Both the position numbers and the translations under genes were made by a program. This document shows positions 5,310 through 6,925 of a stretch of 6,925 nucleotides of DNA, in pieces. This stretch comes from Caryophanales bacterium UBA3620. GTDB lineage: Bacteria > Bacillota_I > Bacilli_A > RF39 > UBA660. Within the stretch, counting starts at the first letter, position 1; each line of letters opens with the position of its first letter. The notes below the pieces were generated by a model that was given only the letters and a program-made list of their open reading frames with translations, did no database searches and had not been told where the DNA came from. The stretch is from NCBI GenBank assembly GCA_002375205.1, contig DFLL01000007.1, positions 1 to 6,925 of the forward strand. Direction: 5' to 3'.

Positions 5310-6590
5310 ATGATAGATATTAATAAAATAAGAGAAGATTATAAGAATGTAGAAAAAGATTTAAGGAAGAAGATAGATACAATATCATTAGAAGAAGTAA
5401 AAGACTGGGATATTGAAAAAAGAAAGATTGGTATTGAAAGAGATGCTTTGAAGAATAGAAAAAATGTTGTTTCTAAAGAAATACCAATGTTAAAAAAAGA
5501 AGGAAAAGATGTTCAATATTTACTTGATGAAATGAAAGAAATAGGAGAAAAAATAGTAAGCCTTGATGAACAGTATAATGAATTAGATGAGAAAATATTT
5601 GACTTTATGGCCGCTCTTCCTAATATTCCTGATGAAGATGTAGTAGCGGGTGGTAAGGAAAATAATAAAGTGGTATCTGTTTATGGAAAAAAACCTGAAT
5701 TTAAGTTTAATCCGAAAGATCATGTAACTTTAGCTACCGAACTTGGATTAATTGACTATGAAAGAGGAGTAAAATTAGCGGGACAAGGTAGCTGGATATA
5801 TACTGGACTTGGTGCAAGACTTGAGTGGGCTTTAATTAATTACTTTATTGATACCCATATTAAGGATAATTGGCAGTTTATGTTAGTACCACATATGTTA
5901 AATTACGACTGTGGCTTTACAGCAGGACAATTTCCTAAATTTCAAGATGAAGTATATTGGTTAGACGGAACCTGCAGAAAAGATGGCAAGTTTATGCTTC
6001 CAACGGCAGAGACTGCTTTGGTAAACATCCACCGTAATGAGGTGTTAAAGGAAGATGAACTTCCTAAAAAGTATTTTGCCTATACTCCGTGCTATCGTAG
6101 AGAAGCAGGTAGTTCTAGAGTAGAAGAAAGAGGAACAGTAAGAGGCCATCAATTTAATAAAGTAGAAATGGTGCAATATACAAAAGAAGATGATAGTGAT
6201 AGAGCTTTTGATGAAATGCTTGCTAAAGCTGAAAAATTAGTCCAAGGATTAGGACTTCATTATCAAGTAAGTAAATTAGCTGCAGGTGACTGTAGTGCAA
6301 GTATGAGTAGAACTTATGATGTTGAAATATGGATACCTAGTATGGGTATATATAAGGAAGTATGTAGTGCTTCTAATGCTAGAGATTATCAAGCAAGAAG
6401 AGGTAATATGAAATATAAAGATAGCGAAGGTAAATCACATTATATGCATACTTTAAATGCTTCAGGATTAGCTACTAGTAGACTTCTTCCTGCATTACTT
6501 GAGCAATGTCAAAATGAAGACGGAAGTATTACTATTCCAGAAGTATTAAGACCTTATATGGGTGGTATGGAAAAAATAGAAAGAAAATAA
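5310..6590 (+). CDS. serS: Seryl-tRNA synthetase
   Basis: The cytoplasmic class II enzyme charges tRNA-Ser (and tRNA-Sec where present) with serine. The 426 residues are a normal length. Residues 1-100 form the long helical arm that grips the tRNA variable arm. The catalytic core follows: GQFPKF at 206-211, the serine-contacting TAE at 232-234, motif 2 with RREAGS at 263-268, CSASN at 352-356 where typical enzymes have SSCSN, and motif 3 HTLNASGLATSR at 380-391 with Arg391. It ends in the usual IPEVLRPYMGG. Segments such as VPHMLNYDCGFTAGQFPKF and AAGDCSASMSRTYDVEIWIPSMG differ from the commonest bacterial form and recall the second SerRS type (serS2-like) in some Firmicutes; that is from memory. 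The ribosome site AAAGGAG is at 5296-5302. It is third in the T-box operon, 16 bases after DUF1653 with no terminator between. Confidence 0.95.
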   Translation: MIDINKIREDYKNVEKDLRKKIDTISLEEVKDWDIEKRKIGIERDALKNRKNVVSKEIPMLKKEGKDVQYLLDEMKEIGEKIVSLDEQYNELDEKIFDFMAALPNIPDEDVVAGGKENNKVVSVYGKKPEFKFNPKDHVTLATELGLIDYERGVKLAGQGSWIYTGLGARLEWALINYFIDTHIKDNWQFMLVPHMLNYDCGFTAGQFPKFQDEVYWLDGTCRKDGKFMLPTAETALVNIHRNEVLKEDELPKKYFAYTPCYRREAGSSRVEERGTVRGHQFNKVEMVQYTKEDDSDRAFDEMLAKAEKLVQGLGLHYQVSKLAAGDCSASMSRTYDVEIWIPSMGIYKEVCSASNARDYQARRGNMKYKDSEGKSHYMHTLNASGLATSRLLPALLEQCQNEDGSITIPEVLRPYMGGMEKIERK

Positions 6591-6612
6591 ATATAATACA
6601 AAGGAGGTTATT

Positions 6613-6925
6613 ATGTATTTATATAATACACTAACTAAAAAGAAAGAGGAATTTATCCCTCATAATAAGAATGAAATTACTATGTATACATGTGGTCCAA
6701 CAGTCTATCATTATGCACATATAGGTAACTTAAGAACATATATATCTGAGGATATCTTAGAGAAAACACTTAAGTATCTTGGATATAATGTCAAAAGATG
6801 TATGAATATTACTGATGTTGGTCATAATGTTGGAGACTCCGATGAAGGTGAAGATAAAATGACTTTAGCTTCCGAGAGAGAACATAAAAGTGCTTTAGAA
6901 ATAGCTAAGTTTTATACTGATGCCT
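6613..6925 (+). CDS. cysS: Cysteinyl-tRNA synthetase, N-terminal part (cut by window end)
   Basis: The open frame starts at ATG 6613 after AAAGGAGG and runs off the right edge with 104 full codons. It begins MYLYNTLTKKKEEFIP and shows the class I CysRS signature: TCGPTVYHYAHIGNLRTYI (residues 26-44), including Cys27, a zinc ligand, and HIGN (36-39), the ATP-binding HIGH-type motif. MNITDVGH (64-71) and DEGEDKM (77-83) are also typical. The KMSKS motif and anticodon domain are outside the window. The product joins cysteine to tRNA-Cys. It lies 22 bases after serS with no terminator or separate leader, so it probably shares the T-box transcript, although readthrough downstream cannot be seen. 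Confidence 0.96.
   Translation, partial: MYLYNTLTKKKEEFIPHNKNEITMYTCGPTVYHYAHIGNLRTYISEDILEKTLKYLGYNVKRCMNITDVGHNVGDSDEGEDKMTLASEREHKSALEIAKFYTDA

Overview
The window is an AT-rich stretch of Firmicutes-type DNA. It has strong Shine-Dalgarno sites, sigma-A-like promoters with 17-base spacers, a T-box leader, and mostly TAA stops. Trp is encoded by TGG, no in-frame TGA is used, and the tRNA-Trp has a CCA anticodon, so the code is the standard bacterial one. The high AT content, small gaps and crowded aminoacyl-tRNA synthetase genes suggest a low-GC Bacillota, possibly an uncultured gut Bacilli or a lineage near the Mollicutes. The exact taxon cannot be fixed from sequence alone.

Left part (1-2366): one monocistronic gene with its own promoter encodes a 699-residue protein I cannot assign. 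It carries a near-perfect 72-base in-frame tandem duplication, and its C-terminal third has a short LP-x-[TG]-[IV] repeat resembling leucine-rich repeats. A hairpin terminator follows, placed so that it could also end the convergent tRNA-Trp transcript.

Middle (2367-4036): tRNA-Trp on the minus strand and hisS on the plus strand diverge from a compact region holding two clear promoters. hisS has a leader of only about 18 bases, so there is no room for a T-box. It ends in a hairpin that overlaps its stop codon. tRNA-His follows, with its own promoter and the encoded G-1 and CCA.

Right part (4037-6925): a small gene of unknown function (87 aa) starts 20 bases after tRNA-His. A T-box riboswitch follows, with its most likely specifier UCU (Ser). 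It precedes an apparent operon: a RelA/SpoT-type HD hydrolase, a DUF1653 protein that overlaps it, serS, and cysS (cut by the window end). Three aminoacyl-tRNA synthetases, two tRNAs and a possible alarmone hydrolase make this a translation and stringent-response neighbourhood. The most interesting point is that a serine-sensing T-box appears to control a possible (p)ppGpp-degrading enzyme together with seryl-tRNA synthetase. I saw no CRISPR array, insertion sequence, phage gene or defence system.
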